From Lineus longissimus (taxonomy: Eukaryota; Nemertea; Pilidiophora; Heteronemertea; Lineidae): 64,000 bases of DNA. Below the pieces are notes generated by a model that had not been told where the DNA came from, ran no database searches, and saw only the letters and a program-made list of their open reading frames with translations. The stretch is taken from contig NC_088320.1 in the NCBI RefSeq assembly GCF_910592395.1, forward strand, positions 14,256,501 to 14,320,500, read 5' to 3'. This document shows positions 8,471-19,040 of the stretch, one piece after another; positions within the stretch are counted from its first letter, which is position 1; each line of letters starts with the position of its first letter. The position numbers and the translations under genes are program-made.

Positions 8471-9060
8471 AAGTCAGTGGCCGGTTTCTCTAACCCGCAA
8501 CACCACTCATCGCCTCGGCATATTTCGTAGTTGTTTTGTGGTAGAAGATTTGTGTTCAAACTAATAATTTTTCTAACCGCTTCTTTTTTAGTTTTTCTGT
8601 TCAGGTTATTTTCTAATTTTATACAAGATTTTCTTAAATGCTAAATAAATAGAGAATACCATGCAGGTTACGGATTGGCCCTGCCCCTCAAGACTAAAGG
8701 GGGCGGGGTGGTGGAGAAGTGAAAAAATTATTTGTCACTATTTTGAAAGAAGCCAAACCAGAGAAGTTGCAGTTTGACGATGAAGAATAGTTCCACAAAA
8801 AATCTCTGAAAACAGGATTACTGGAGAAGAATAACATAAAATGGTTTTCAACTTTCTCAAGTAAGAAAGCAGCTGTTGTGGAATGAGTTAACAGGATTCA
8901 ACAGGACAACAAAAATGTGGAAAAATTTCACGGAAAAAGATACCTACAAATGGTTAGACATTTTTTTATGATTGAGTGAATGGTATACAATCCACATTTC
9001 ACTGGAATGAAGCCAGTAAAAGTCCATCCTGACTCTCATGCGTTTGCGTCAATACGATCG
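8471..9060 (+). pseudogene. Integrase remnant, internally deleted (C-unit version)
   Basis: Compared with the D-unit copy (48272 onward), this version lacks about 330 bp holding the start of the integrase core. It joins aatagagaataccatgcag directly to gttacggattggccctg. What is left encodes only scraps (tacggattggccctgcccctcaag; agttgcagtttgacgatg). It also has no MITE, so attgagtgaatggta at about 8974-8988 is the empty site for the element at 20057-20479. Confidence 0.55.
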
Positions 9061-10604
9061 ATCTCAACAAACCCATGACGGATTCCATCGATTTTTCTGT
9101 TTCCTCGGCACGCTCTCAGCGCATGCCCCAATCACAGACTTAAAGAGCGCAAAGGTCAACGCCGATCGCAGGTGTTCAACCTCGTCGCCTCTTTTGGCAA
9201 AGGTCCTACTAATGCAAGTATAGTGCATTTTTAGAATCCGATCAATTGGCCGGATACCTTTGCAGTTGCCGAGATCGTTCCGTAGGTCCAGAATCAAGGC
9301 TACAGCTAGGTCCAGAAGTATGTACCGGTTTTGGCAGTTACGGATCGATAAGGAACCGACCAGAAACCGATAGTCGCCACATGTATTGCGTGGTTCGTAC
9401 CTCAAATCTATTGCCACGATTTGCAGTACACGAACCGAAATAAATTACGTTACGGACCTAGGTCATTTAGACTACTGACAGACGATCATTGACCGACTCG
9501 ACCTGACCCGATGCAACGATGATACGAACCGACACGAACCGGGAAAAAGATGACGGGCCACATCCTCACCAATGTCGTGATGCCAGGTGGGCCAGGCAAA
9601 CATTTATTTAATTCAGAACACAGGGATATTTTGGCCTTCATTGTTAATGAGTCAGTTGTGTCAAATTTCAACATTTTGCGAACACATCAATGGACTCGCC
9701 GCTATAAATCATCTAGGGCTATTTATCCTTGTCAAAACTTTCTTGATCGCTGTGCTTTTGATCTCCACACTTGCCGCTGAAACTGAGCAGTCTGCTGCTT
9801 TGACCAATCAGCTTTCACTACTGATCATGATGTCAGGGGACAGCTGTCAATTAATGACAGGCCGCATGAAATTCAACTTTCCTTCTGTTTTGAAGGAATT
9901 ATCCATATTTACTTAGAGATGCAGCTGAACAGTAACCATTTCCCACAAATTGTATTTGGGGACTCCCTCAAAACAAATATTTGAGATAAAATAATTTTGT
10001 TGACAAAAAAGAAGCGAAAACCGCAAGGCTCAAAGACTGCGTTGATCTTCACGATGCAACTAACCAAAATGCAAATAAACACCTGTATCTTATCATTTTT
10101 ATGCGTACCTCGGAGTAATCAACCTATAGTTTGGTTGCTCGGTGCGTATAGGGCCTACACTGCACATATTTTGGGCAGTTCGTATTGGTGTGAAGTGTAC
10201 CTGTGTGTTCCTTGGAATGCATCATTGAAAATATGTTGTGGTAGACAAGATCATTCTGATTTTGCTGGAAACAAATGTACGCACGCACATTGAATTGTGT
10301 CATGTGTTGTGTCGTCGCATTTTGTTTGGACTGGCGGCGCGGCCGGTGTAACAGTAACAAATACCCCCTGGAAAAAGTGTCCGGCCCTATTGTATTCTGC
10401 AATATGGTTCTATAGAGACCCTGACCGTCAATAGCTCAGAGATTGAAGCGCATAATATAATCCTTTGTTTCCCGGGCATTCTATCCTAGGACATTTTAAA
10501 CTTCTACACCGGTCACGACACATAAAATACGGCGAGAGTAATGATGAGGAACCGAACCCAACCGGCGATACATGGACCGAAGAAAATCAATAAAATCCGA
10601 ACTT
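9061..10604. other. Unannotated 1.5 kb, no recognised gene
   Basis: The first 200 bp (ccatgacggattccatcgat to agaatccgatcaattgg) are shared with the D units near 19790-19980, so they belong to the receptor unit. From about 9250 the sequence occurs only in the three C-type segments. Short open frames (9587-9916 plus, 9997-10293 plus) have no recognisable motif. A ccaatcagc box at 9802 is not near a convincing gene start. Confidence 0.5.
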
Positions 10605-10831
10605 GGGTGCCCCACTTTGACATAAGTAGCTTAATGAATACTTAAGTGGGGCGCCCAAAATGCATCTTAAGTTTAGGTTGGGTACTTACTTAAAACAAGT
10701 CATATTCATAAACATACTTAAGTCAAGAGGACCACTCAAATCGCGTCTTAGATTGGAGACACCTCTGGGGCAGTCTTAACTCTAAGTGGACTTGTTCTTC
10801 TTGTTCATTGTTTGCACGGTGCTCGACGGAG

Positions 10832-11899
10832 ATGGCTGCGTTGATATTTGCTTGGCAACATGAATTTGAACACAGACGTGCAATTCGCAGGGAAAGGGTT
10901 TTTCGAGATCGGCTCCATCCACTGGACGCTTACAATGACTTAGAATTGTACCAGCGATATCGGTTTGACCGGCAAACAATTTTTTAATTGATTGATCTTG
11001 TGAGGGATGACCTAGAATCGAAAACTAGGAGGAATTACGCGATGCCTCCTGAGTTGAAGTTGCTTGCGACTCTTCGGTTTTACGCTTGCGGATCATTCCA
11101 ACAGGTTACTGGTGACACTGTCCACATTTCACAACCAACCATGAGCCAAGTGATCACGGATGTAACAACTACACTAAACCATTCTCTAAAACACATTATC
11201 AAATTTCCGAGACAAGAGGACACACCTCAATTATCTACATATTTTTATGAGATAGCTCGATTTCCCGGTGTTATAGGTGTGGTCGATGGAACGCATATTT
11301 GGATTCTAGGACCTTCGTTTCATGAGTGGAGATATGTAAACAGGAAAAACTGGTATTCCGTCAATGTGCAGGTTGTTTTGGATGCACATTTTAGGTTCAT
11401 CAATGTTGTGGTTAGATGGCCTGGGAGCACCCACGACTCAGTTGTGCTCCGAGAAAGCGCAGTAACCGATATCATGAGACATTGGGGAGGAGATGAGGTC
11501 CTCCTTGGTGACAGTGGATATCCATTGCGGCCTTGGCTGATGACGCCATTTTTGATCCCTAACACCCCCGGGCAACGACGATATAATCAGTCTCACAAGA
11601 AAACTCGGTGTTTGGTTGAAAGGGGCATCGGTCAATGGAAAAGGCGATTCCACTGTCTGCATGGAAAACTGCGTCATGCACCGGAAAAAGCCTGTGCAAT
11701 CATTGCTGCGTGTGCAATGTTGCACAACATTGCTATCGACAGAGCTCTTCCAGATTTCGATCCTGTCACAGCAGACATGGAGGATATCGAACATCAACCA
11801 CAACCCGATGAGGATGGGAACGATGAAGAGAATATTGTACCATTTGCAGGTGTAAATGCAACTGCTACAAGAGATCACATTGTCCAGCAACATTTCTAA
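10832..11899 (+). pseudogene. HARBI1-like transposase, in-frame stop at codon 52
   Basis: The frame opens at ATG 10832 (MAALIFAWQHEFEHRRAIRR), runs 51 codons to TAA at 10985-10987, and continues in the same frame for 303 codons. The DDE_Tnp_4 domain is complete, with Asp at codon 11285 (GVVDGTHI), Asp at 11510 (LLGDSGYPL) and Glu at 11618 (CLVERGIGQWKRRF). The C-tail is acidic. The length, 355 codons with the stop, fits the HARBI1 family. The same TAA is in all three copies, so inactivation came before the duplications. A protein starting downstream would lack the N-terminal domain. Confidence 0.88.
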
Positions 11900-12006
11900 G
11901 GCAAGTAGTAAGTGTAACAAATACCTATCTATTATATCCTCATACTACACAATTTATTTGCTTTCAACGGTTTAGGACAAATATTCACAACTGTGTAAAT
12001 ATGTTT

Positions 12007-13270
12007 TCATCGTTCGCCTGAAATGAATTTACAGAAATTGCTTTTTTTCATCTCCTTCTCCATCTTACTTGTTTTCATTTTCAACAAATCAATTTCTAGA
12101 ACCAATTTTTCCTTTTCAAGTTTAAGCTTATCTATCTCGAGCGCACATCTTTGCTTCTCAGAAGCAAGCAGTTCTTTCTGCAGTACAACCATCTCGTCCT
12201 TATTTCCTGAATTCTTTTGGGTTTTATCCTTTTCAGTGTCCTTGGGAAGCGGTGGGCACGGATTAGGCAACAACGACCTCACGTCAGAACGCTGCGTTAC
12301 CCTTTGGATTTTAGTTGAGGCACTGGCGAGGGCTGCCGAAGCACAACCAATGGATGATGAAGCTTTTCGCTTTTGTGTCCGCATCTTGGATTCTTGAAGA
12401 CAAGACTCAATTTCATTCTCTTCCTCAATCTCGCAAAAAGAACTGAAAGAAAATGTATTGACTTTACTAATGCTAGCTGCTAATTTCAAGCAGATCGGCT
12501 AAATTTTAAAGTTTGATTGAATTCTACTAGTTGGTTTGTAAAATTGTTAGGCACACTACCTGTCGTTTGTTGCAAAGCTGTGGGTAATCTTCGGGATAGT
12601 AACTGATGTAGTGACGGTGATTTTTGGTTTTGGTGCACCGCTATCAAAGCCGCCATCTATACCATGCACAGATGATTCATCCTCGCCAATAACCGCTGCA
12701 ACTTTCTGTGAAATTATCGACGGTTCCATAGGAGGTGGTCCACCACCTGAAATGAATTTGAAATCGGTCATGGATTGTTATTCCTGTGGCACCATTTTAA
12801 TTTTTCGCATGAAATGTGTTCAATTAATTAAGTGGTATTTTTTTCTTAATTTTCACGACATAACCGAGCGGAGTATGGGGTAATTTGCCGATGGTTTTTA
12901 TGTGTGTATGTATGTACATAAAGGATTTTAAAAAACCGAGAGTGTGCAGAGTTAGCATAGAAAAGGTATTCGATGAAATAAATTTAGTTATTTACTAACC
13001 TGTCTTTCCCAGCGCTTTTTTGTATTCCCTATATTCATCCTTCATATTTGATGTCAGATTTTGCCACTTTTTCTGAAGGTCGGCCATTTCTCGCACAACA
13101 TGCGGATTTCGACTATTTTACGTCATCTGTTATTTCAAGCCAAGCATCATGTTTGCGCCTCGATGAAACATTTGATGGAAACTTCCCCACAAGTATTACA
13201 TTTTCCGAGCTTCGTATGCCTCAATGAGGCGGATTTTTTCCGCATCCGAAAAGTTAGGATTCCTCCCCAT
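12007..13270 (-). pseudogene. Harbinger accessory Myb/SANT-like DNA-binding gene, three exons
   Basis: The exons are inferred as 13270-13000, 12746-12560 and 12442-12007, with donors GTTAGT and GTAGTG and acceptors ATTTCAG and TCTTTCAG. Phases join correctly (K-T-G then G-G-P-P-P; N-D-S then S-F-C-E). Exon 1 begins MGRNPNFSDAEKIRLIEAYE, the Myb/SANT-like start of Harbinger accessory proteins. It then needs two frame changes (near 13205 and 13100) to continue through SSRRKHDAWLEITDDV to NPHVVREMADLQKKWQNL. Exon 3 has a nuclear-type basic patch (RTQKRKAS) and a coiled coil (EKQRCALEIDKLKLEKEKLVLEI, quoted in part). The exon 1 frame breaks are shared by all copies. This copy also has an extra T in a run near 12047 that alters the C-terminus. 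Confidence 0.75.
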
Positions 13271-13581
13271 AATTAACGAGCATAATTATAGGCCTACATG
13301 CACTTGGTCTACATGTGTGTCTGCCTTTTATTCTGTATCTCCTGTGATGTACAGAAAATGCCCTGTTATTTGCACATGTGAATGCCCACGATCACTGAAC
13401 GATGAGTTTAAACAGGCGCAAATCAACAATAAATATGTCATGGGTACCTGGGAATGTCTTTTGAAGAAAAGTGGGCCACTGAGTCGTTTTATGAATCCCA
13501 TTTTAGGTTGGGGACTTAGGGAAGTTGACGACTTAGGATTTTTTGGCACTTAAGTTAAGAACTTTTATGAATATGGGCCCA

Positions 13582-14780
13582 GGCCGGTATTCATAAAACT
13601 TCTTAACTTAAGTTGAAAAAAAAACACTTAGTGCCTTACTAACTAAAGTACCTCACTTACGTTGGGATTCATAAAACCACTAAGTGATCAGCTGAGCAGA
13701 GTAACTCGAATAACTTTAAGTGACTTGTAGAACTTTTTGCACAAGTCATTCCTAGTGCAGAATGTTGCATTTCATGACAATTTTAGTGGTCTCGAAATGG
13801 GCCAAAACACTTGATATACAGGAAGAAGACAGATTATTGTGTAATATTTAACAAAGCACTGTTACGCGGACAATTAAAAGGGTGCCACACACAATATGAT
13901 GTCCGCAATGAAAGATGATTGTAGGGCGTACAAGAGTGTGCAAAGACAGGTATGTGGGATCTATTGGGGACTGTAGCAAAAGCCGTTGTATCCAAAAGAA
14001 ACTAAAACTTTAAGTTTCCTTGCTGACCCCTCCCCCTATAAATGAAACATTTCCGATCTTATTGGCTTCAGTTTCCATCCTTCAGTCAAAACATTTACAC
14101 TCAAAGCAGTTTCTTTAAGGAAAAAAGTGACCACTCTGGATCAACCCACTTCCTCCCTCCTCTAAAAAAAAGAAATGTACGTTCTTTTGATTTCACAAAC
14201 TTTTGCTACAGTCCTTTTTTAATATAAGGCGATTGTACCACAACCACTCGACATTCTTTTGGGCAATTCCCGGCATATTTCGATTTTTCGATAGGCCTTC
14301 ATTACTGTAAGTGTGACCTGTGTAACTTGTGCACTGTGTATGATGATATTTCTTAATATGTGGCGGACCCAGACCAAATAGACCATCAGTCATGTCGCAA
14401 AAGGCACACAAATCGAGAATTGTTTGTCTATCTGATATGTAGCGTTGATATAATTGCAAGCTATTGTAAATCTCAAGTGTGTGTACTCGGTCCCGAAAAA
14501 CTCTCTCACGGCGCATAGCAAGCCACAAGTCCCACTCTATTTGCGCTGCCAACATCAGTGCAGCCATCTCTCACTTTAGTTTGCAGCTAAATGAATATTT
14601 CGTTGCAACTTGTCCAATCCACTTAAAGTTAAGACAGCTCCAGAGGAGTCTCAAATATAGGGATATGTTTGAGCAAGTCACTAGGTTTAAGTAGCATACA
14701 TAATCCCACTTAAGTAATTTGCTTAACTTAAGATGGTACATATGTGCCTTACTTTGACTTAAGTAGTTTTATGAATTAAA
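13582..14780. mobile_element. Harbinger element H2, internally deleted, copy 1
   Basis: The left end ggccggtattcataaaactt is almost the mirror of the H1 right end. One base separates the two elements, so they sit tail to tail. The right end is near ttttatgaattaaacg (about 14780). Inside are a scrap of a Myb-like exon on the plus strand (AMKDDCRAYKSVQRQ followed by a GTATGT donor at about 13905-13955) and the N-terminus of a transposase on the minus strand. The middle is deleted, so H2 cannot be autonomous. Confidence 0.7.
14193..14567 (-). pseudogene. Harbinger transposase N-terminal fragment (H2)
   Basis: The start MAALMLAAQIEWDLWLAMRR and the block RERVFRDRVHTLEIYNSLQL align with the N-terminus of the H1 transposase (MAALIFAWQHEF...RERVFRDRLHPLDAYN). 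Likeness ends after SDRQTI, and the rest (LDLCAFCDMTDG onward) is unrelated. No DDE domain is present. It is useful as evidence that the ATG at 10832 is the true start of the H1 transposase. Confidence 0.7.
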
Positions 14781-15128
14781 CGTATTTCAGCACCATGAAT
14801 GATTGAAACTGTTTATGAAACAGGATACATAGGACCACAGCCGATGACCGACACTGCGGTATCGTTCAGACACGATCAGCCAAAAACTCCTGCGCAGTGA
14901 TTGGTAATAACAGAATGAACATACGTGAGCAATAAGCATTTGAACGCCGACACTGCTTTAGTATAACGTCGTCGTTGCGTCCTTCGCCAACCAAGGATTC
15001 GTTTTGGCACAGGTGATTATAAAGAAGTTGGTCGGAGCATATCACTACTTGTGACGGAAAGTATCGATTAAAGCTGTTATATTTTGGGATTTTATATCTT
15101 GGTGCTAGGCGCTTTTTGCCAATTCAAA

Positions 15129-16306
15129 ATGGCGGATTCAATGCATGCGAATAATGTACAGGCAGCCGCAGTGTTTACCCGCCTCAATAAAAGGGCACGG
15201 ACTCAGTCTTGTGACAATGGGCTGTTAGGCAGCAACACGCTATTGAAATGGCGTAAGGTGGCCACCGAAACGGACAATTCTGTTTGTGGTGAGAAGAATA
15301 ATGACTCTCATGCTGTGTCAGATTCAGGGTCGCATGGACTAAACGACAGAGAAAATGATTCTACTGCTGCGCAGGGCCGGGGGAAGGCGAAAGTCAAAAA
15401 GGGCAAAAAGGGTCAGGCTGGCAGCCCGACTGCAATTGATGGTGCTGGGGAAAAGGGCGATTTGTATGCTGCTGTCCTTTGTGCAATTCAAGCCTCCGAA
15501 CAGAGAATTGCCAGTCGTATTGATGACCTAGAGTCGCGTCTGGAGGAACGTATTGTCAAAAGGCTAGATAATGTTATAACGAAAAAAATTGCGATAAGAT
15601 ACGTGGAGTCAGGGAGGACTTGGAAGCATCGATTCTGGATGTCCGTGATGACATGGATACTATCAGGAAATCTGTCAAACCTTCTTCAAAGGACTACTCT
15701 TTGTGTGTTGTTATTCGCAATCTGAATGAAGGCGCTAACGAGTCGTCCGTGGAGCGTAAAGTGAACGCACTGATCCGAGAAGCCTTAAAACTGGACGTTG
15801 TGGTCGTGAGTGCTGAACGGAAGCATTCATACAATACAATGCCGGGTATTGTTCTTGCCAAATTCAAGTGTGCTGATAACAAAAAACGTGTAATGCAGTC
15901 TAAGAACCTTCTGAGAGATAGTCGGCAATATTCTGCTGTGTCGATAAAGCATGACAAGCCAAAACATGAACGTATCATGGAAATGAACATTCGTACTATT
16001 GTGAATAGCATTCCTGGAGCACGTGATCACGTCAGTTTCGAAGGTGATCGGGTCGTCAAGGCCCGATGCGATGAAAGGCCCAGGTATGACCGTAGGGCAC
16101 GGGACAGGGAACATAATACTGGTTGGAATACTGTAAATTCGGGTCGTCGCCGTCAAGACCAAGATAGCGGTGCGACGGCCAGAGTCGACGACCTCGCGAG
16201 GCAAGCGGAAATTAATGGGCAGCGGAATACACGAAGAGTCGATCAACGCTATGTGGAACAGACGAATACGATGAATTATCGAAAGGGCTCAAATCGACAC
16301 GCTTGA
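15129..16306 (+). pseudogene. LINE ORF1 protein, one frameshift
   Basis: The start MADSMHANNVQAAAVFTRLN is at ATG 15129. A low-complexity basic region (KAKVKKGKKGQAG) and a coiled coil (ASRIDDLESRLEERIVKRLD) precede a frame change at about 15590-15615. The second frame continues REDLEASILDVRDDMDTIRK and an RRM-like domain (CVVIRNLNEGANESSVERKV). It ends in an Arg-rich tail at 16306. This order (basic, coiled coil, RRM) is that of CR1/L2-type ORF1 proteins that bind element RNA. The single frameshift makes it a pseudogene. Confidence 0.75.
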
Positions 16307-16320
16307 GAAAAAGAGACCGG

Positions 16321-19010
16321 TAATTATTTCTCCGAACTGTCCACCATTCAGCTGAACGCACGTAGTGTAATAACTGTTGACAATTTTAAGAATAAGCTCG
16401 TCGATTTTCAAAGCCTGGTATTGTGTAATGACTTTGACTGTGTAGCAGTGACTGAAACGTGGCTAAAGTCTCGGACAGCGAGGTGCTGCCAGACACTTAT
16501 TGCTTGTTCCGTAGGGATCGACCAAATGATGATCGGGGAGGGTGTGTTCTTCTGGTTTTGAAAGTGACATCCAGAGTGCGAGACGGTCAGATTTGGAGGT
16601 TGATAACCTAGAATGTATTGTAGTCGAATTAAGTGGTAGTGATGGGAAGAAGCATGGTGTTGTGGTGTGTTATCGCCCACCTGACCGTGATGTTGTTTCA
16701 GTTCGTGAGTTTATCGGACAGTTTAGAACGATCCTAGATAGCAGCAAAAATCATTTTTATGATGTGTGTGTTTTGGGTGATTTCAACTTTCCTAGTATAG
16801 ATTGGTCTATCGTTGCATGCAACTCGGTAAATGACGTTGCGCAAGAGTTTTGTGATCCCTTGTTTGACGTTTCATTGTGGCAGTTTGTTTATGAGCCCAC
16901 GCATAGGGCAGGTAACATTCTTGATCTTGTATTGTCTAACAGACCGGAGCAAATTAGTGATTTAGAAGTTTGGCCAGACAGCTTTTGTTCGGATCACTAC
17001 CCGGTTGTGTTCACGTTGGGGATGAATGTAAATAGGTCAAAGCAAAGGCCTAGGTCGGTGGTGGATTGGAAGAGTGCTAATATTATTGGATTGCGTGATT
17101 TTCTTTGTGAAGAGCTTGGTCATGGTTCAGATTTTAAAGAACGAAATGAAGGTCTCGATGTAGAACTTGTATGGCAGGACTGGCTTGGTATTGTTAATAG
17201 GGGTGTTGAATTTTTTGTTCCCAAGAAAGTGTTAAAAAGCTCTAAGAGACCACGGTGGGTAACTGGTGAGTTGAAGCACTTGTCAAATAAGGTGAAGACA
17301 GCACTGCGTAAGGCCAAGAGGGACGGGCGTGACATCTCCTGAAATAAATATAGGGCACTGAGAAATAGGCTGAGAGATAAGTCGCGCAAAAGTTACCAAT
17401 TGTATATTGAGTCAGTGGGGAGGGATGCGAAGACAAATCCGAAACGCTTTTGGTCTTTCTATCACAGCAAAGTAAAAGCTGATCGGATACCAACAACGGT
17501 TAGTCACAATGGAGTGAAGGCTGGGGAAAACGGGGAAAAAGCGAGCTTGTTCAACAACTATTTTGCGTCAGTCTTCTCTGATGAGGTTATTGATATACCC
17601 GAGATTGATGTTGTTATCGACCCGACCCTTGAATGTTTTGATTTTACGGCCGATGAGGTTTTAAAATGTCTTTTCGCACTCGATGTAAACAAGGCCTATG
17701 GTCCAGATGGAATTTCACCCAGACTATTGAAAGAATGTGCTCGTTCCTTGAGCGACTCATGTGCATTTATATTCAACTGCAGTATGTCATCTGGTGAGCT
17801 ACCAAGTACGTGGAAGTTGGCTAATTTTACGCCTGTGTATAAGAAATAGGATAAGGGTAAGGTTGATAATTATCGACCAGTGTCTTTGTTATGTATTATC
17901 TCAAAGGTCATGGAGAGGCTGATTCATACAAAATTGACCAACGAGGTTCAACTGAAATTAAATGATGCTCATCATGGTTTTCGGTCAAAGCGTTCAACCA
18001 GTACTAAGCTTGTTCAAGTATTGCATGATATTGGTGCCGACTTAGATAAAGGGGATCAAGTTGATGCGATCTATCTCGATTTCAGTAAAGCTTTTGATAG
18101 AGTCCCGCATCATCTGTTAGTCCATAAGTTGCAGAGTTTTGGTATCAATGGTAGGCTGTTAAAATGGTTCAAATGTTATCTAACTGACAGGAAGCAAAGA
18201 GTGTGCATAAATGGCGAAGTCTCCACGGTTAAAGATGTAACCTCGGGTGTCCCTCAGGGCTCGATTCTAGGGCCGCTACTTTGTTTATTGTATGTGAACG
18301 ACCTCCCTCAAGTTATGGGCCAGAATACAACTATGTCTCTATTTGCAGATGACTCAAACATGTATAGGTTGATTAAGTCGTTGGATGATTGTCTGGCACT
18401 ACAAGATGATCTTGAAAATGTAGCCCGTTGGTGTAAAACGTGGGGGGTGTGCTTAAATGCAATTAAATGTCAATGTATGAGTATCACCAGGAAGCTTAAC
18501 CCTACAGTATACTATTATAATATTCATGGTCGTGCTTTAACCAAGGTCGACAACGTTCGGGACCTAGGTGTCGTGGTCAGTAGCGATTTGACTTTCAATT
18601 CTCATATAAATCTGAGTGTTAAAAAGGCAAATCAGACTTGGGCAACGATTAAGCGTGTGTTTGATAGGAAAAGGAGCCCGAAATTAATGCGTCTGTTATT
18701 TGAATCCCTTGTCAGGTCAAAATTGGAATATAATTCCGTTCCTTGGGATCATATCACGAGGGAAAACTTGGTCAAGCTTGAAAGGGTTCAACGCAGAGCC
18801 ACACGGCATATGTTAGGTGGAGAACTAAGTTACAAAGAGAGGCTCTCTGTTATGTCTATGTTACCTTTGTCTATCAGGCGGGAGATGGCTGACCTCAATT
18901 TTTTGCATAATTGCTTTATCGGTAAAATCGATTTGGACACTTCAAAATATATATCTTTTAGAGAAAGGAGGGGTGACCCACTTCTTTTATTTTATGTTGG
19001 TGCTCAATAA
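16321..19010 (+). pseudogene. LINE ORF2: endonuclease plus reverse transcriptase, two stops and two frameshifts
   Basis: The endonuclease begins near IQLNARSV and VAVTETWL, shifts frame at about 16465 and again at about 16555, then shows VLGDFNFPSIDW (16770-16805) and SDHYPVVF (16989-17012), which hold catalytic Asp/Asn and Asp/His. The RT follows: AYGPDGISPRLL, YRPVSLLCIISKVMERL, HHGFRSKRSTS, LDFSKAFDRVPH, SGVPQGSILGPLLCL and the catalytic FADDS at 18342-18356. In-frame stops lie at 17340-17342 (TGA) and 17847-17849 (TAG). From 16560 on, everything is in one frame. The RT belongs to the Jockey/CR1/L2 group by motif spelling. The finer clade is not resolved. Confidence 0.85.
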
Positions 19011-19040
19011 AGTTGTTGAAATGAAATGAAATGAAATGAA

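Larger units (their letters stand above)
10605..13580. mobile_element. PIF/Harbinger transposon H1, copy 1
   Basis: This is a two-gene Harbinger element: a DDE transposase on the plus strand (10832-11899) and a convergent three-exon Myb/SANT-like gene on the minus strand (12007-13270). The right end reads, inverted, gggcccatattcataaaagt followed by cttaacttaag. The left end is an imperfect palindrome beginning gggtgccccactttgac. Many CTTAAGT motifs lie within 250 bp of both ends, as is common near Harbinger termini. The left end does not mirror the right end cleanly, so it may be rearranged. Confidence 0.8.
1..14346. repeat. Segmental duplication, copy 1 (partner 30413-42505)
   Basis: This stretch recurs in direct orientation at 30413-42505 with only scattered differences by eye, including GPCR1/GPCR4 and both Harbinger elements. 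Base 1 aligns with about 30413, so the repeat probably extends left of the window. The main length difference is the 2.1 kb pogo element, present only here. The minisatellite differs in length and composition. The right border is near 14346, where copy 2 jumps into an inverted block inside the second Harbinger element. Confidence 0.93.
14887..19040 (+). mobile_element. CR1/L2-like non-LTR retrotransposon
   Basis: The empty site in the inverted copy (about 50276-50300; cacgatgaaccaaaaagaga when reversed) delimits the insertion. The element carries ORF1, an APE-type endonuclease and a reverse transcriptase on the plus strand, and ends in a (tgaaa)n tail at 19018-19040. An A-run of about 5 bp is the only possible target duplication. 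It is absent from both other copies of this region, so it inserted after duplication, or was in one parental haplotype. It carries several disabling changes. Confidence 0.9.

Noticed and set aside
9802-9810. CCAAT box as a promoter
   Set aside because: No plausible gene start or transcript feature follows on either strand.
10988-11899. Harbinger transposase starting at 10988
   Set aside because: That position is TTG. The H2 fragment and the same-frame sequence from 10832 show the true N-terminus lies upstream of the shared stop.
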